Assembly: GCF_001422665.1 (NCBI RefSeq)
Contig: NZ_LMLU01000005.1
Location: 248,001 to 312,000 of the forward strand
Reading direction: 5' to 3'
Source: Arthrobacter sp. Leaf234
Lineage (GTDB): Bacteria; Actinomycetota; Actinomycetes; Actinomycetales; Micrococcaceae
DNA: 64,000 bases
Part shown: positions 8,526-17,278 of the stretch, piece by piece
Layout of the letters: the number at the start of each line of letters is the position of its first letter
Position numbering within the stretch: position 1 is the first letter of the stretch
Program-made: the position numbers and the translations under genes
The notes under the pieces: model-generated
The model's input: the letters and a program-made list of their open reading frames with translations, nothing else
Database searches by the model: none
Told to the model about the DNA's origin: nothing

Positions 8526-9722
8526 TCACTGCTGGGCGGCGGCGACGAGCTGGTCGACCCCGACCGCGCCTGCGAGGATTCGGCCGTCATCGGTGACGAG
8601 CACCGAAACGAGCGAGGTCTGCAGGGCCTTGCCGCCGTCCACCTCGGTGAGTGCCTGCTGCAGGAGCGCCTGGGCTCCGGCGACTTCCTCGGGGTCCATG
8701 CCGGGCTTGATCTCCATGATCTCGCCCATTCCCGCGGCTTCCCCGTCGCCGAGGTCCAGGCCGAGCTGACCCGCACTGCCGGCGGGCAGCTCCACGATGG
8801 TGCTCCAGTCCTCGCCGATGACGGTCGGCTGCTCCGGCGTCTCGGCCGGTGCTCCCTCTGCCTCCAGCTTCGCCCGGGCCTCGTCCGCGGTAGGTGCTTC
8901 CGTGACGGTGGCTCCGGCAGGAGGCGTGAAGTCGAAGATGCCGGCATCAGGGGTGCTGAAGTCGACGGCGCTGAAGCCCGCCGTGAAGGCCGGATCCTCC
9001 TGGCCCTTGGCCTGGACGGTGACGCTCAGCGGCACACCTGTCTCGGCGTCGACGCTGACGGCGATGGAGCCGATCAGTGTTGCAGGGTCCTCAGGGGTGA
9101 GCAGGAGCTGGTACGCGCTGCGTCCCGCGACGCGGCTGGTGCCGTCCACGGCCACCTCGGTGCTGGGGTCGATCCTCGCGAGGAAGGTCTGGGCCAGTTC
9201 GGCGGGTGTGCGGGGGACGTTCTGCAGCTCCGGGTATTCAGCAGCTTTCTGCTGCAGCTTCGCTTCGAGCTCGGCCTTCGCGGCGTCCTGGTCCGGCAGC
9301 ACGGCGTGCGTGGCCTCGTTGGACTGCGAGTCGTAGTACCAGGCGTCGGTGGTGTTCACGACGACGTCCCGCTGCGCGAGCTGATCGAGGACCTGCACAC
9401 GTGCCTTGTCCGGACCGTCGACATACACCTGCGCGGTGTGGTCGCCGGTCAGCAGTTCGAGGGCCATGGAGGTCGGGTCCGAGCTGGAGGTCCCGCCCGG
9501 GGGAGTAGCCATGCCGATGTCCGGGAGGCCGAGGTCCGAGGACTGTTCCACCGTGCCGGAGTAGGCGTCGTCACTGCTCGTCGCGACGAATTCGAGCAGC
9601 TCCTGCGCGGTCTTCGCGGGGAGTTGCGGTTGGGCTTCGGCCACTGCGGACCCACTTACGGCGGCAGCGACGATGACGACTGGGACGATGCCGGCGGGGA
9701 GCCAGCGCCAGTTCTTGTTCAT
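8526..9722 (-). CDS. LolA-like exported lipoprotein carrier-fold protein
   Basis: A 398-residue exported protein. An N-terminal signal peptide (KNWRW then a hydrophobic stretch ending at 'AVAEA') has no lipobox Cys. The mature part has the beta-rich pattern of the LolA/RseB fold: 'DAWYYDSQSNEATH', 'GRSAYQLLLTPEDPATLIGSIAVSVDAETGVPLSV' split over strands, and 'FDFTPPAGATV' near the end of the domain. Such proteins occur in actinobacteria beside ABC exporters and may bind a lipid or act as a sensor. ATG 9722 has GGAAGG 7 bases upstream. It is the first gene of a probable three-gene unit with the ABC exporter. Confidence 0.75.
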   Translation of the reverse strand: MNKNWRWLPAGIVPVVIVAAAVSGSAVAEAQPQLPAKTAQELLEFVATSSDDAYSGTVEQSSDLGLPDIGMATPPGGTSSSDPTSMALELLTGDHTAQVYVDGPDKARVQVLDQLAQRDVVVNTTDAWYYDSQSNEATHAVLPDQDAAKAELEAKLQQKAAEYPELQNVPRTPAELAQTFLARIDPSTEVAVDGTSRVAGRSAYQLLLTPEDPATLIGSIAVSVDAETGVPLSVTVQAKGQEDPAFTAGFSAVDFSTPDAGIFDFTPPAGATVTEAPTADEARAKLEAEGAPAETPEQPTVIGEDWSTIVELPAGSAGQLGLDLGDGEAAGMGEIMEIKPGMDPEEVAGAQALLQQALTEVDGGKALQTSLVSVLVTDDGRILAGAVGVDQLVAAAQQ

Positions 9723-9894
9723 GATTGAGCCTTCCGAACGTTTCTGTGCCCCATCTGGTGTCAACGCTACACCTGCACTGTGACAGTTCTCGGGGCACGT
9801 GTACTGGGTGAACGAGCGGGAGGGCCGAGGCGTGCCGGCATCCGCCGGACGGCGTTGCACGGCGCGGAATGCGGCGTCGGCGGCGGACCGGTGA

Positions 9895-9930
9895 CACGAA
9901 GAAGGGGCGGCCGGAGCCGCCCCTTTCGTG
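9895..9930 (-). terminator. Hairpin terminator
   Basis: CACGAA plus AAGGGGCGGC pairs with GCCGCCCCTTTCGTG across a 4-base loop, with one bulged base. It lies 13 bp past the stop of the GlsB-type gene on the minus strand. Confidence 0.7.
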
Positions 9931-9942
9931 CCGCGATGGGCC

Positions 9943-10203
9943 CTAGCGCGTGACGCGGCGGCGACCGGCGAGGGACTCGGCGACGCCGATGAGCAGCACG
10001 GCGGCGATCACGGCGAGGACGAAGCCCAGGACGTTGAGTTCGAAGATGCCGCCCGTGTTGAAGAACTGCGCGATGAGCCCGCCGATGATGGAGCCGACGA
10101 GGCCGAGCAGGAGGGTCGCGAGCAGCCCGAGGTTCTGCTTGCCCGGCTTGATGAGGCGGGCGAGTGCCCCGATGATGAGGCCTGCGACGAGGAATCCGAT
10201 CAT
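9943..10203 (-). CDS. GlsB/YeaQ/YmgE family membrane protein
   Basis: An 86-residue membrane protein with three hydrophobic segments and the glycine-rich repeats typical of GlsB/YeaQ (transglycosylase-associated) proteins: 'GLIIGALARLIKPG', 'LLGLVGSIIGGLIAQFF' and a final helix before RRRVTR. It is a general-stress-associated inner-membrane protein whose biochemical role is unknown. ATG 10203 has a strong AAGGAG site. It appears monocistronic: it is followed by a terminator and its 5' side faces a divergent gene 191 bp away. Confidence 0.9.
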   Translation of the reverse strand: MIGFLVAGLIIGALARLIKPGKQNLGLLATLLLGLVGSIIGGLIAQFFNTGGIFELNVLGFVLAVIAAVLLIGVAESLAGRRRVTR

Positions 10204-10394
10204 GATGTTCTCCTTCTGTAGCGGCCCGCCCTGCGGGCGGGAAGTCTGCGAGTGATCGTGCCGGTCACGAACCCTGATGCCGAACCACTTCCTCGAGGGG
10301 GGAGCAACCCGGTGCCGAGCGGTGTCGGAGTCCTTGCCGCGATCTGGTGTCCCCTCAACGATAGAGGAATGCACAGCTGGCTGAGTACTTCGTG

Positions 10395-10877
10395 ATGGCA
10401 CGATCTCCTCGACAACGGCGCGGGCGCGGGTCCGTGTTCGCCGGACGGACGCGCCCCCACGGCGTCGGCCGCATCCTCGGCCTGGTGGTCGGATGGCTGC
10501 TGGTGGTCGTCGGCCTCGCGGCGCTCGTGCTTCCCGGGCCCGGCCTCCTTGCGCTCGTGGCAGGCCTCGCGGTGCTCGCCCAGCAGTACGAATGGGCGCG
10601 GCGCTGGTTGCAACCCGTCAAACGCAAGGCCTTCGCCGCAGCGGCGCAGGGCGTGAAGAGCATCCGGAACATCGTCATCAGCTTCCTCGGCGCCCTGGTG
10701 CTGGTGCTGCTCGGTGTCCTCTGGGGTCTCAACCCACCGGTGCCCGCCTGGTGGCCGCTCGATGAACGGTGGTGGTTGCCCGGTGGCTGGAGTGTCGGCT
10801 CGAGCCTGATCCTCTCCGGGCTCCTTGCTGCGGCCTTCATCGTCTACAGCATCCGGCGCTTCCGCCCTGTGGGCTGA
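10395..10877 (+). CDS. PGPGW-motif transmembrane protein (TIGR02611 type)
   Basis: A 160-residue membrane protein. A basic N-terminus rich in Arg leads into a membrane hairpin holding the 'LVLPGPGLLALVAGLAVLA' motif of PGPGW proteins, then the 'EYEWARRWL'-like helix (here QQYEWARRWLQPVKRKAF). Two further membrane segments follow at about 95-115 and 135-155. These proteins are widespread in actinobacteria and uncharacterised. ATG 10395 is preceded directly by an in-frame GTG at 10392 that could also serve as the start. No ribosome site stands out. Confidence 0.75.
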   Translation: MARSPRQRRGRGSVFAGRTRPHGVGRILGLVVGWLLVVVGLAALVLPGPGLLALVAGLAVLAQQYEWARRWLQPVKRKAFAAAAQGVKSIRNIVISFLGALVLVLLGVLWGLNPPVPAWWPLDERWWLPGGWSVGSSLILSGLLAAAFIVYSIRRFRPVG

Positions 10878-10987
10878 CGATCACCGGTCGGTCCCGATCC
10901 GAGGATCTGGTGGCGGAACGGAAAGTAGTAAGCGTACTGTCGAATGCGTGTCCGGCCGGGCACGAGACCGATCCGAAGGAGTCTGCC

Positions 10988-11392
10988 ATGACGAACGCCG
11001 GTGCGATGCTCGACACCTACCCGCAGGACCGCGACGGCTTCGACCGCGATCTGCTGGTCGCCTGCCTGGAAGCGTGCTTCGACTGCGCCCAGACGTGCTC
11101 GGCCTGTGCGGACGCCTGCCTTGCGGAGGACATGGTGGCCGAGCTGCGGACATGCATCAGGACCAACCTCGACTGCGCCGACATCTGCGTGACGACGGGG
11201 CGCATCCTGTCCCGCCACACGGGGTACGACGCGAACCTGAGCCGCGCCGTCCTCGAAGCCTGCCGTGCGGCCTGCACGGCCTGCGGTGACGAGTGCTCGC
11301 AGCACGCGGACATGCATGAGCACTGCCGGATCTGCGCCGAGGCCTGCCGTCGCTGCGAGCAGGCCTGCGAGGCCCTGCTCGCGTCGATGTAG
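10988..11392 (+). CDS. Four-helix-bundle copper-binding (Csp-like) protein
   Basis: A 134-residue Cys-rich protein: 18 cysteines, nearly all spaced three or four residues apart along predicted helices (for example VACLEACFDC, AQTCSACADAC, CRICAEACRRC). This pattern defines the four-helix-bundle copper storage proteins, in which inward-facing thiols hold Cu(I). There is no signal peptide, so it should be cytosolic, like Csp3. ATG 10988 has CCGAAGGAG upstream. It is transcribed alone. Copper storage is the family function; capacity and regulation cannot be read here. Confidence 0.88.
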   Translation: MTNAGAMLDTYPQDRDGFDRDLLVACLEACFDCAQTCSACADACLAEDMVAELRTCIRTNLDCADICVTTGRILSRHTGYDANLSRAVLEACRAACTACGDECSQHADMHEHCRICAEACRRCEQACEALLASM

Positions 11393-11429
11393 GCGACAGC
11401 CCGTACGGCCGAACGACCGAATCGTCGCT

Positions 11430-12659
11430 TCAGGCGTCGAGCGCTCGTATCTGGTCCGTCAGCTCACGGGCCTTCTCGTCGGCACCGGCTTCCCCGTGCA
11501 GGCGGGCCGCCTCCCCGAAGTGGTGCACCGCCTGCCTGCTGGAGCCCAGGGCTGCGTAGTACATCCCGAGGCACTCCTCCAGGTCTGTCAGGGTCTCGAA
11601 ATCCAGAAGCTCCCTTTGCCCCGACACCGTCCCCAGGAAGCGGCCGGCGGTGTCGAGGTCGCCCACCAGCAGAGCGTACCGGGCGAGCGCGAGTGCGAGT
11701 TCGAGCCGCTGCGCCTCCGTGCCGATCACCGTGAACCCGAGCTCGGCGAAGTCCAGGGAACGGCGGACGGACGCGTCCGCGAGACCTGCCTGCAGGTGCA
11801 GGGTGGCACTCGATCGGTGGAACTGGGCCCACGCGGCCAGATCGGCCTGCGGCAGGAGGAGCCGTGCGGCGAGTGCGTGGTATTCGCGGCCCTTCTCGAT
11901 GTTCCCCCGGCGGAAGGCGATGTTGCCGACGGCCCAGGCTCCCCGGGCGATGAGCAGTGACGGCACCGTCACCGAATCGGGTGTCAGGTCGAGGCCGGTC
12001 GCGACGTCCCACGCGTCGTCGAGGTCGCCCTTCACCGACAGGGCGGCGATGAGGATGAACGTCGCCTGGAAGCGGACGGACGCGTCATGGTCCGCCAGGT
12101 GTTCGACGATCTGCACGGCCTCCTGCGCGAGCGCCACGGCCTCGTCGAGCCGTCCGAGGCTCCGCGCGATGATCGAGAGACGTCCTAGGACGATCGAGGA
12201 CATCTCGGGTGTCGGGGCCAGCAGGGACGAGGTGTGCATGCGCCGGAGTACGGCCTCGGCCTCCTCGAGGCGACGCCGGGAGATCAGGGACTGCGCCTGG
12301 AGCATCGACATGTCCCACCAGGCCGGTGCGTTCTGCTGTTCGTGGGCGATGACGGCGGCGTGCTCGGCCTCCGAGGCGGCGAGGGAATCGTCCTGCAGGT
12401 CCCGGGCGTAGTTCGCGGCGAACATCGCGGTCGCGAGCGCGGGCTGGTCATCCGCGGCAGGAGATTCCACCCACCAGCCCAGCGTCTGCACGTCCATGCC
12501 GAGCTGTGCGGCGAAGTGCCGCACCATGTCCGGCGTCGGCTGGCGTTGCCCCTGCTCCAGCAGGGAGATGAAGCTCGGGGAGTAGACCTCGGCCCCCAGT
12601 TCGGCCTGTGTCAGCCCTTTGGCGCCGCGCGCCTGGCGCAGCATCTCCCCGAATCGCAT
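11430..12659 (-). CDS. XRE-family transcriptional regulator with TPR-like C-terminus
   Basis: A 409-residue regulator. Residues 6-60 are a Cro/C1-type helix-turn-helix ('LRQARGAKGLTQAELG..VYSPSFISLLEQGQRQP'). The remainder is a long run of paired helices with the spacing of tetratricopeptide-like repeats, as in peptide-sensing regulators of the RRNPP kind, though actinobacterial members usually have no known peptide. ATG 12659 is chosen because the HTH begins there. No partner gene overlaps it. Targets are unknown. Confidence 0.83.
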   Translation of the reverse strand: MRFGEMLRQARGAKGLTQAELGAEVYSPSFISLLEQGQRQPTPDMVRHFAAQLGMDVQTLGWWVESPAADDQPALATAMFAANYARDLQDDSLAASEAEHAAVIAHEQQNAPAWWDMSMLQAQSLISRRRLEEAEAVLRRMHTSSLLAPTPEMSSIVLGRLSIIARSLGRLDEAVALAQEAVQIVEHLADHDASVRFQATFILIAALSVKGDLDDAWDVATGLDLTPDSVTVPSLLIARGAWAVGNIAFRRGNIEKGREYHALAARLLLPQADLAAWAQFHRSSATLHLQAGLADASVRRSLDFAELGFTVIGTEAQRLELALALARYALLVGDLDTAGRFLGTVSGQRELLDFETLTDLEECLGMYYAALGSSRQAVHHFGEAARLHGEAGADEKARELTDQIRALDA

Positions 12660-12761
12660 GACCGTGTTCTTCCCCCCGAAGTGCCCCGCAACCCGCTCCG
12701 TACGGCGGGCCGCTGATGACAGGTCCTGTCTAACAGATCCCCCGGACATTCAGGAAAAACG

Positions 12762-13460
12762 TCAGACCGCCCGCACGCCGAGGGCTCCGAGGTAGGTCGA
12801 GAAGCCGGCGGGGACGCGTCCCACGGTGCGCGACGACGTCGTGACCTGCAGCGCCCCTGAGGCGGTCCACCGCGCCCCGGCTTCCCGGGCACGGTGCACG
12901 AGATCGACGTCCTCGTCCTGGGCCAGCGCCCGGAACCCGCCGATGTCCTCGTAGGTGCTGCCGCGGACACCGAGGTTGGCGCCGTGGACGTGGTGGTGCC
13001 CGTCGTCGGGTGTGTACGCCTTCGACCAGAGCTGCAGGCGGTCCGCGTTGTCCGCGGTCAGGGTGGGGCGGACCGTGCCGAGGACGACGTCGTGCGTGGA
13101 GCCGAGGCGGTGGTGGCCGACCAGCCAGTCGCGCGGGACGAGCGTGTCCGCGTCGGTGTTGGCCAACCACATGCGCGCAGGCTGGCTGCGGGACCGGGCG
13201 AGGGCGTAGCGCACACCGGCAGCGCGTGCCGCACCGACCGAGCCGAAGTTCCCGGCGATGACGGAGACACCGGGCATGCTGCGGGCCGCGGCCTCGGAGC
13301 GGTCGGTACAGCGATCGAGCACCACCGTGACCGAGACCAGGACGCGGGGGACGGTCCGCAGGAGATGCACGCGCGCGGTGTCGATCGCGGCGAGGCACGC
13401 GGGCAGCCACTGCTCCTCGTCGCGCGCGGGGACGACGACGGCGACGTGGCCGGGGATCAC
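12762..13460 (-). CDS. Glycosyltransferase family 2 protein
   Basis: A 232-residue GT-A-fold glycosyltransferase. Visible are the nucleotide-sugar strand 'VAVVVPARDEE' at the N-terminus, 'VVLDRCTDRS' (47-55), the metal-binding 'NTDADTLV' (101-108), and 'GANLGVRGSTYEDIGGF' with the acceptor-side acidic 'QDEDVDLVHRA'. There is no transmembrane segment, so it is a small soluble or peripheral enzyme. Start GTG 13460 overlaps the TGA of the deacetylase-methyltransferase gene by 4 bp. It is the last gene of a three-gene overlapping cassette. Donor and acceptor are unknown. Confidence 0.85.
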   Translation of the reverse strand: MIPGHVAVVVPARDEEQWLPACLAAIDTARVHLLRTVPRVLVSVTVVLDRCTDRSEAAARSMPGVSVIAGNFGSVGAARAAGVRYALARSRSQPARMWLANTDADTLVPRDWLVGHHRLGSTHDVVLGTVRPTLTADNADRLQLWSKAYTPDDGHHHVHGANLGVRGSTYEDIGGFRALAQDEDVDLVHRAREAGARWTASGALQVTTSSRTVGRVPAGFSTYLGALGVRAV

Positions 13461-14824
13461 AGCAGGCCTTCGCGGCGTGCCACGGAAACGGCCGGCGCGG
13501 GGACGAGGACCTCCAGGAGGAAGTCCTCCTCGGTGTGGAGGGCCAGCGTCGCCAGGCCGGACTGCCGGCGGACGCGCTCGTGCACCGCGTCGCCGTCCAG
13601 CTCCCAGCCCTCGATGGGGTGGCGCCAGTGGCACAGGACCAGGACGCCGTCCTCGTCGAGGGAACCGAGGATCAGCCGGAGGACGTCGTCGAGCTGGTCC
13701 GACGAGAGGAAGTACCCGGTCTCGGACAGGACCACGAGGTCGAAGGGTCCGTCCTCCCGCGGCCAGTCGCGGGGCACCGTGGCGAGGCGGGCCGAGGCTG
13801 CGTCCGCCAGGACGAGCGCCTCGTTGGTGCGCCGGACCGCGGTCTCGCTCGTGTCGAGGGCCAGCAGGTTGTCCGAGATCGCCGCGAGCTCACGGGTCAG
13901 CGCCCCGACGGAGCAACCGATCTCCAGCGTGCGGGAGAAGCGGCTCCGCGGCAGGCTGGCCAGGGTCAGGGCGCGCTTGCGCTGCTCGTAGAACCGCTCG
14001 GCCACCTCCCAGGGATCGGCGTGGTCGCGGTGCAGCCGCTCGAAGGTGGAGCGGCCCTCGGTCACGAAGAACGCCTCGACGTTCCGGCTGAAGTGCTCCA
14101 GCACATCGGGCGTCAGCAGGACCTCGTCGCCTGGCGCGTCCGAGAGCGGCTGGGTCTGGGAGACGTGCGTGGCGAGCGCGGACTCCTTCCGGGTGTGGTC
14201 CTCCGCGCCGAGCGGCAGCAGGAGGATCCCGTCGAGCTCCTCCTCCTGCTCCTCGACGGACCCCCAGTGCCAGAGCCAGATCGGGTACTCGAGCAGGGGG
14301 ATGTCGCGTTCGGTGCACACCCCTGCCGCCGCCCGGCCCGCGGCGTCGTGGTCGGGATGCCCGTCACTGCGCCATGGGGCGGCGACGAGCGTGCGGGTGT
14401 CCTCGCCGTCGGCGAGTTCGCGCCCCAGCACGGCGGCGACGTCGTCGTCGGCCACCCCGCCGTCGGGCAATCCCTCGAAGGACACCCGGGCGGCGGGTGC
14501 GAGCACCTGGACGGCGTTCAGGACCTCCTCGCGCCGCACCTCGGCCAGCCGCGCCGGGGTGTGCGTGGGGGAGTCCGGGTGCGAGCCCTCCCCGTCGGTG
14601 AGGACGACGACGTCGCACCGGACGCCGTCGCGCGCGAGCCGCGCCAGGAGGCCGCCGGCGCCGAGGGTCTCATCGTCCGGGTGTGCTGCGAGCAGGAGGA
14701 ACCGGGCCGGGAGCCGGCCGTCGAACAGGGCTTCGACCTGCAGGTCGCCTGCGGTGCGGTCGTGCTCCCACGTGCGCCAGTGCGATTCCGGCGTGCCTGC
14801 GCCGTCGTGCGTGAAGCTCACCAT
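13457..14824 (-). CDS. Bifunctional PIG-L deacetylase / NodS-like SAM methyltransferase
   Basis: A 455-residue fusion. Residues 40-245 are a PIG-L/LmbE zinc-dependent N-deacetylase with HPDDE (48-52) and HPDH (156-159) metal motifs. Residues 265-455 are a class I SAM-dependent methyltransferase: 'DPWEVAERFYEQRKRALTL' leads into motif I 'LEIGCSVG' (300-307), with 'LALDTSETAV' as motif II. The sequence around motif I resembles NodS N-methyltransferases. The family knowledge implies deacetylation of an N-acetyl sugar followed by methylation of the free amine or another group. Neighbours overlap on both sides (GT2 and acyl-CoA dehydrogenase), so the three should make one product. Confidence 0.88.
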   Translation of the reverse strand: MVSFTHDGAGTPESHWRTWEHDRTAGDLQVEALFDGRLPARFLLLAAHPDDETLGAGGLLARLARDGVRCDVVVLTDGEGSHPDSPTHTPARLAEVRREEVLNAVQVLAPAARVSFEGLPDGGVADDDVAAVLGRELADGEDTRTLVAAPWRSDGHPDHDAAGRAAAGVCTERDIPLLEYPIWLWHWGSVEEQEEELDGILLLPLGAEDHTRKESALATHVSQTQPLSDAPGDEVLLTPDVLEHFSRNVEAFFVTEGRSTFERLHRDHADPWEVAERFYEQRKRALTLASLPRSRFSRTLEIGCSVGALTRELAAISDNLLALDTSETAVRRTNEALVLADAASARLATVPRDWPREDGPFDLVVLSETGYFLSSDQLDDVLRLILGSLDEDGVLVLCHWRHPIEGWELDGDAVHERVRRQSGLATLALHTEEDFLLEVLVPAPAVSVARREGLL

Positions 14825-15921
14825 GCCGGACCTCCCGCCGCCGCGCGTTCGAGGACGCGCCGGCCGAGGGCTGCGTCGTCACGCTCGGCGTGGTGCTGGC
14901 GGAGGTAGAGGTGCAGGTCCGCGACGCGCCCGGCGTGGCGGTCGTCGAAGGCCAGCGGCGCGGGGCCGAGGCCGTGGGCGGCCGCGTCGAGCACGAGCTC
15001 GGCGCAGCGGAAGGCGGTCGCGCGGACGCGGGCCGCGAGGAGCGCTCCGTCCTGTCCGGTGGCGCGGCCGGCGTCCACCTCGTCCGCCGCCCGGGTGAGC
15101 AGGGTGCGCGTCTCGTGCAGGGCGGCGTCCACCCGGCCGAGGTGCATCAGCGCGATCTGGTCGGGGGTGCGGCGCCGGGCGGCGTCGAGCAGGGTGCGGG
15201 CGATGCCGAGGGCTCCGCCGTACCAGCAGGCCGCGACGCCGATGCCGCCCCAGGCGAAGCCGTCCCGCGTGAGGTACCAGTCGGTCCCGCCGATCGGTGT
15301 GGCCGTGACGCCGTCGAAGCGGACGGGCGCGCTCGTGACGGTCGGCAGGCCACGGCTGATCCACGTCCCCGCCGGCTCGGCCGTGACGCCGGCGCTGCGG
15401 AGGTCCACGGCGAAGGCCCGCCGGCCGCCGTCGTCCAGGTGTGCCGTGACGACCGCGCGGTCGAGGTGTCCGGCGAGGGAGCACCACGGCTTGGTGCCGG
15501 TCAGGGTCCAGGCGTCGCACGTCCCCGAGGTGGCGGTGAGGGCGAGGCCGGGCTGCTCGGCCGCGAAGACGCCCCAGGTTCCGTGGCCGCCCGGAGCGGC
15601 CGCGTCGGGCAGTCCGGCCTGGTCGAGGATGGCGAGTGCATCGAGGTGGGGTTCGACGACGCGGGCCACGGTGAGGTCCGCCGCGGCGAGGGTGGTCAGC
15701 AGCTGCCAGGTCACGGCGGTGCGGCCCGAGCCGGGGAGGGGCACCGCGGCGCCGAGGTCCAGCGCGAGCTCGAGGGTCCGGGGGAGGGAGTCCCGTACGG
15801 CCTCGACCCTGTCCGTGAGGAACCGGAGCGAGGGGTCCGAGGTGTCCGCGGGCGATCCGGCCGTCACGCGAGGAGGTCCTGACTGCACCGCTGCGCCTGC
15901 GGCCCCGCTCGGCGGCGTCAC
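14818..15921 (-). CDS. Acyl-CoA dehydrogenase-family protein
   Basis: A 367-residue flavoprotein-like sequence with the acyl-CoA dehydrogenase plan: an N-terminal helical domain, a central beta domain ('GTWGVFAAEQPGLALTATS', 'GTKPWCSLAGHLDRAVVTA'), and a C-terminal helical domain ('IALMHLGRVDAALHETRTLL'). It is first in the overlapping cassette; its stop overlaps the start of the deacetylase-methyltransferase by 7 bp. It is divergent from typical fatty-acid-oxidation enzymes, and the usual catalytic Glu cannot be placed with certainty, so it may oxidise an unusual acyl group or a nitrogen compound. Reaction unknown. Confidence 0.78.
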   Translation of the reverse strand: MTPPSGAAGAAVQSGPPRVTAGSPADTSDPSLRFLTDRVEAVRDSLPRTLELALDLGAAVPLPGSGRTAVTWQLLTTLAAADLTVARVVEPHLDALAILDQAGLPDAAAPGGHGTWGVFAAEQPGLALTATSGTCDAWTLTGTKPWCSLAGHLDRAVVTAHLDDGGRRAFAVDLRSAGVTAEPAGTWISRGLPTVTSAPVRFDGVTATPIGGTDWYLTRDGFAWGGIGVAACWYGGALGIARTLLDAARRRTPDQIALMHLGRVDAALHETRTLLTRAADEVDAGRATGQDGALLAARVRATAFRCAELVLDAAAHGLGPAPLAFDDRHAGRVADLHLYLRQHHAERDDAALGRRVLERAAAGGPAW

Positions 15922-16009
15922 GGACGTGGGATTCTCGGGGACCCGGCGGGGATGCGCAACATATTCGAAGTGTACTGACGTTCCCCGGAAGTGCTTGCGC
16001 CGTACGGCA

Positions 16010-17278
16010 TCAGCGGTGGGGGTGTACCCTCCGCGGCAGCACGCCGGAGGCGAGCAGGGTGAGGATCCCGGCGAGCGGCACCACCACCAGGCCCACGCGG
16101 AGCGAGGAGACGTCCGCGATGGCCCCGACGATCGGGGGTGAGAGAAGGAACCCGAGGCGCATGAGCCAGCTGATGACGGTCAGGCCCGTCCCGGTACGCA
16201 GGCCCGGCAGTTCGTCCGCCGAGTGCATGGCTGCGGGCACCAGCGTGGCGACGCCGAGCCCGGCGAGGCCGAAGCCGAGGATGGTGAGCGGCACGGACGG
16301 GACGAGGAGCGCGATACCCATGCCGGCCGCCGTCAGCACCCCGCCCGCCTGGGCCACGGCACGCTGTCCGAACCGGTCCACGAGGCGGTCCCCGAAGAGC
16401 CGTCCCACGAACTGCAGCCCAACGAGCGCCACGAAGCCGAGCCCGGCGACGGTCGGAGTCGCCTCGAGGGAGGTGCTGAGGTAGACCGCGGCCCAGGTGC
16501 TGCCGGCATCCTCGACGAGGGCTCCGGCGATCCCGATGACCACGAGGGCGGCCAGGATGCCGGCGGTCGCGGGGGATCGCCGTCGGGCCCGCGCACCACC
16601 GGCACCCTCGGTGCCGGTACCTGCCGCGTCGGCGGTGCCGGATGTGTCCGCAGGGTCCGCAGGGTCCTTCGGGTCCGCGGGCTCGGCGCCGGGCAGGAGA
16701 TGGCGGTAGCTCACGAGGGTCAGGGCGCTGAAGAGCACGAAGGACACCGTCAGGTGGAGTCCGCGCGGAACGGCGAGACCCGCCGCCGCCGCGCCCATCA
16801 GCCCGCCGATCACCGCGCCGATGCTCCACACGGCATGGAAGGAGTTGAGGATGGAGCGCCGGTACAGCTTCTGCACGCGGAGGCCGTGGGAGTTCTGGGC
16901 GACGTCGGTGATCGCGTCCATCGCCCCGGCCAGGAACAGGGTGACGGTGAGGACCGCCCAGGAGGGTGCGATCCCGGCGAGGAGGATCGACAGCCCGATG
17001 AACCAGGTCCCTGCCGTGGCGACCCGGGAGGACCGGAAGCGGCGGACCAGGGCGCCCGAGGCCAGGCCCGCCGTGATCGCACCGAGCGGGAACGCGGCCA
17101 CGGAGATGCCCAACGCCGCGTTGCTGAGGTCCAGGCCGTCCTTGATGGCCGGGTAGTGCGGCAGGATGTTCGCGAACAGGGCGCCGTTGGCGAGGAACAG
17201 GGCGCTGACGGCGAAGCGCGCGCGGGCGAGGCGGCGGGGTGTGTACTCCGTCTCCTGCGTCGGGGTGGTGGCGCTCAT
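16010..17278 (-). CDS. MFS transporter
   Basis: A 422-residue major-facilitator protein with about 12 membrane segments. The loop between helices 2 and 3 reads 'GALVRRFRSSRVATAG', a shortened version of the MFS signature. The central cytoplasmic loop is long and low in complexity (Pro/Ala/Asp repeats 'DPKDPADPADTSGTADAAGT'). It belongs with the drug/sugar exporter-like actinobacterial MFS group (YbjJ-like). Its ATG overlaps the TetR stop by 4 bp, so regulator and transporter form an autoregulated operon, and the effector is probably the exported compound. Confidence 0.87.
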   Translation of the reverse strand: MSATTPTQETEYTPRRLARARFAVSALFLANGALFANILPHYPAIKDGLDLSNAALGISVAAFPLGAITAGLASGALVRRFRSSRVATAGTWFIGLSILLAGIAPSWAVLTVTLFLAGAMDAITDVAQNSHGLRVQKLYRRSILNSFHAVWSIGAVIGGLMGAAAAGLAVPRGLHLTVSFVLFSALTLVSYRHLLPGAEPADPKDPADPADTSGTADAAGTGTEGAGGARARRRSPATAGILAALVVIGIAGALVEDAGSTWAAVYLSTSLEATPTVAGLGFVALVGLQFVGRLFGDRLVDRFGQRAVAQAGGVLTAAGMGIALLVPSVPLTILGFGLAGLGVATLVPAAMHSADELPGLRTGTGLTVISWLMRLGFLLSPPIVGAIADVSSLRVGLVVVPLAGILTLLASGVLPRRVHPHR

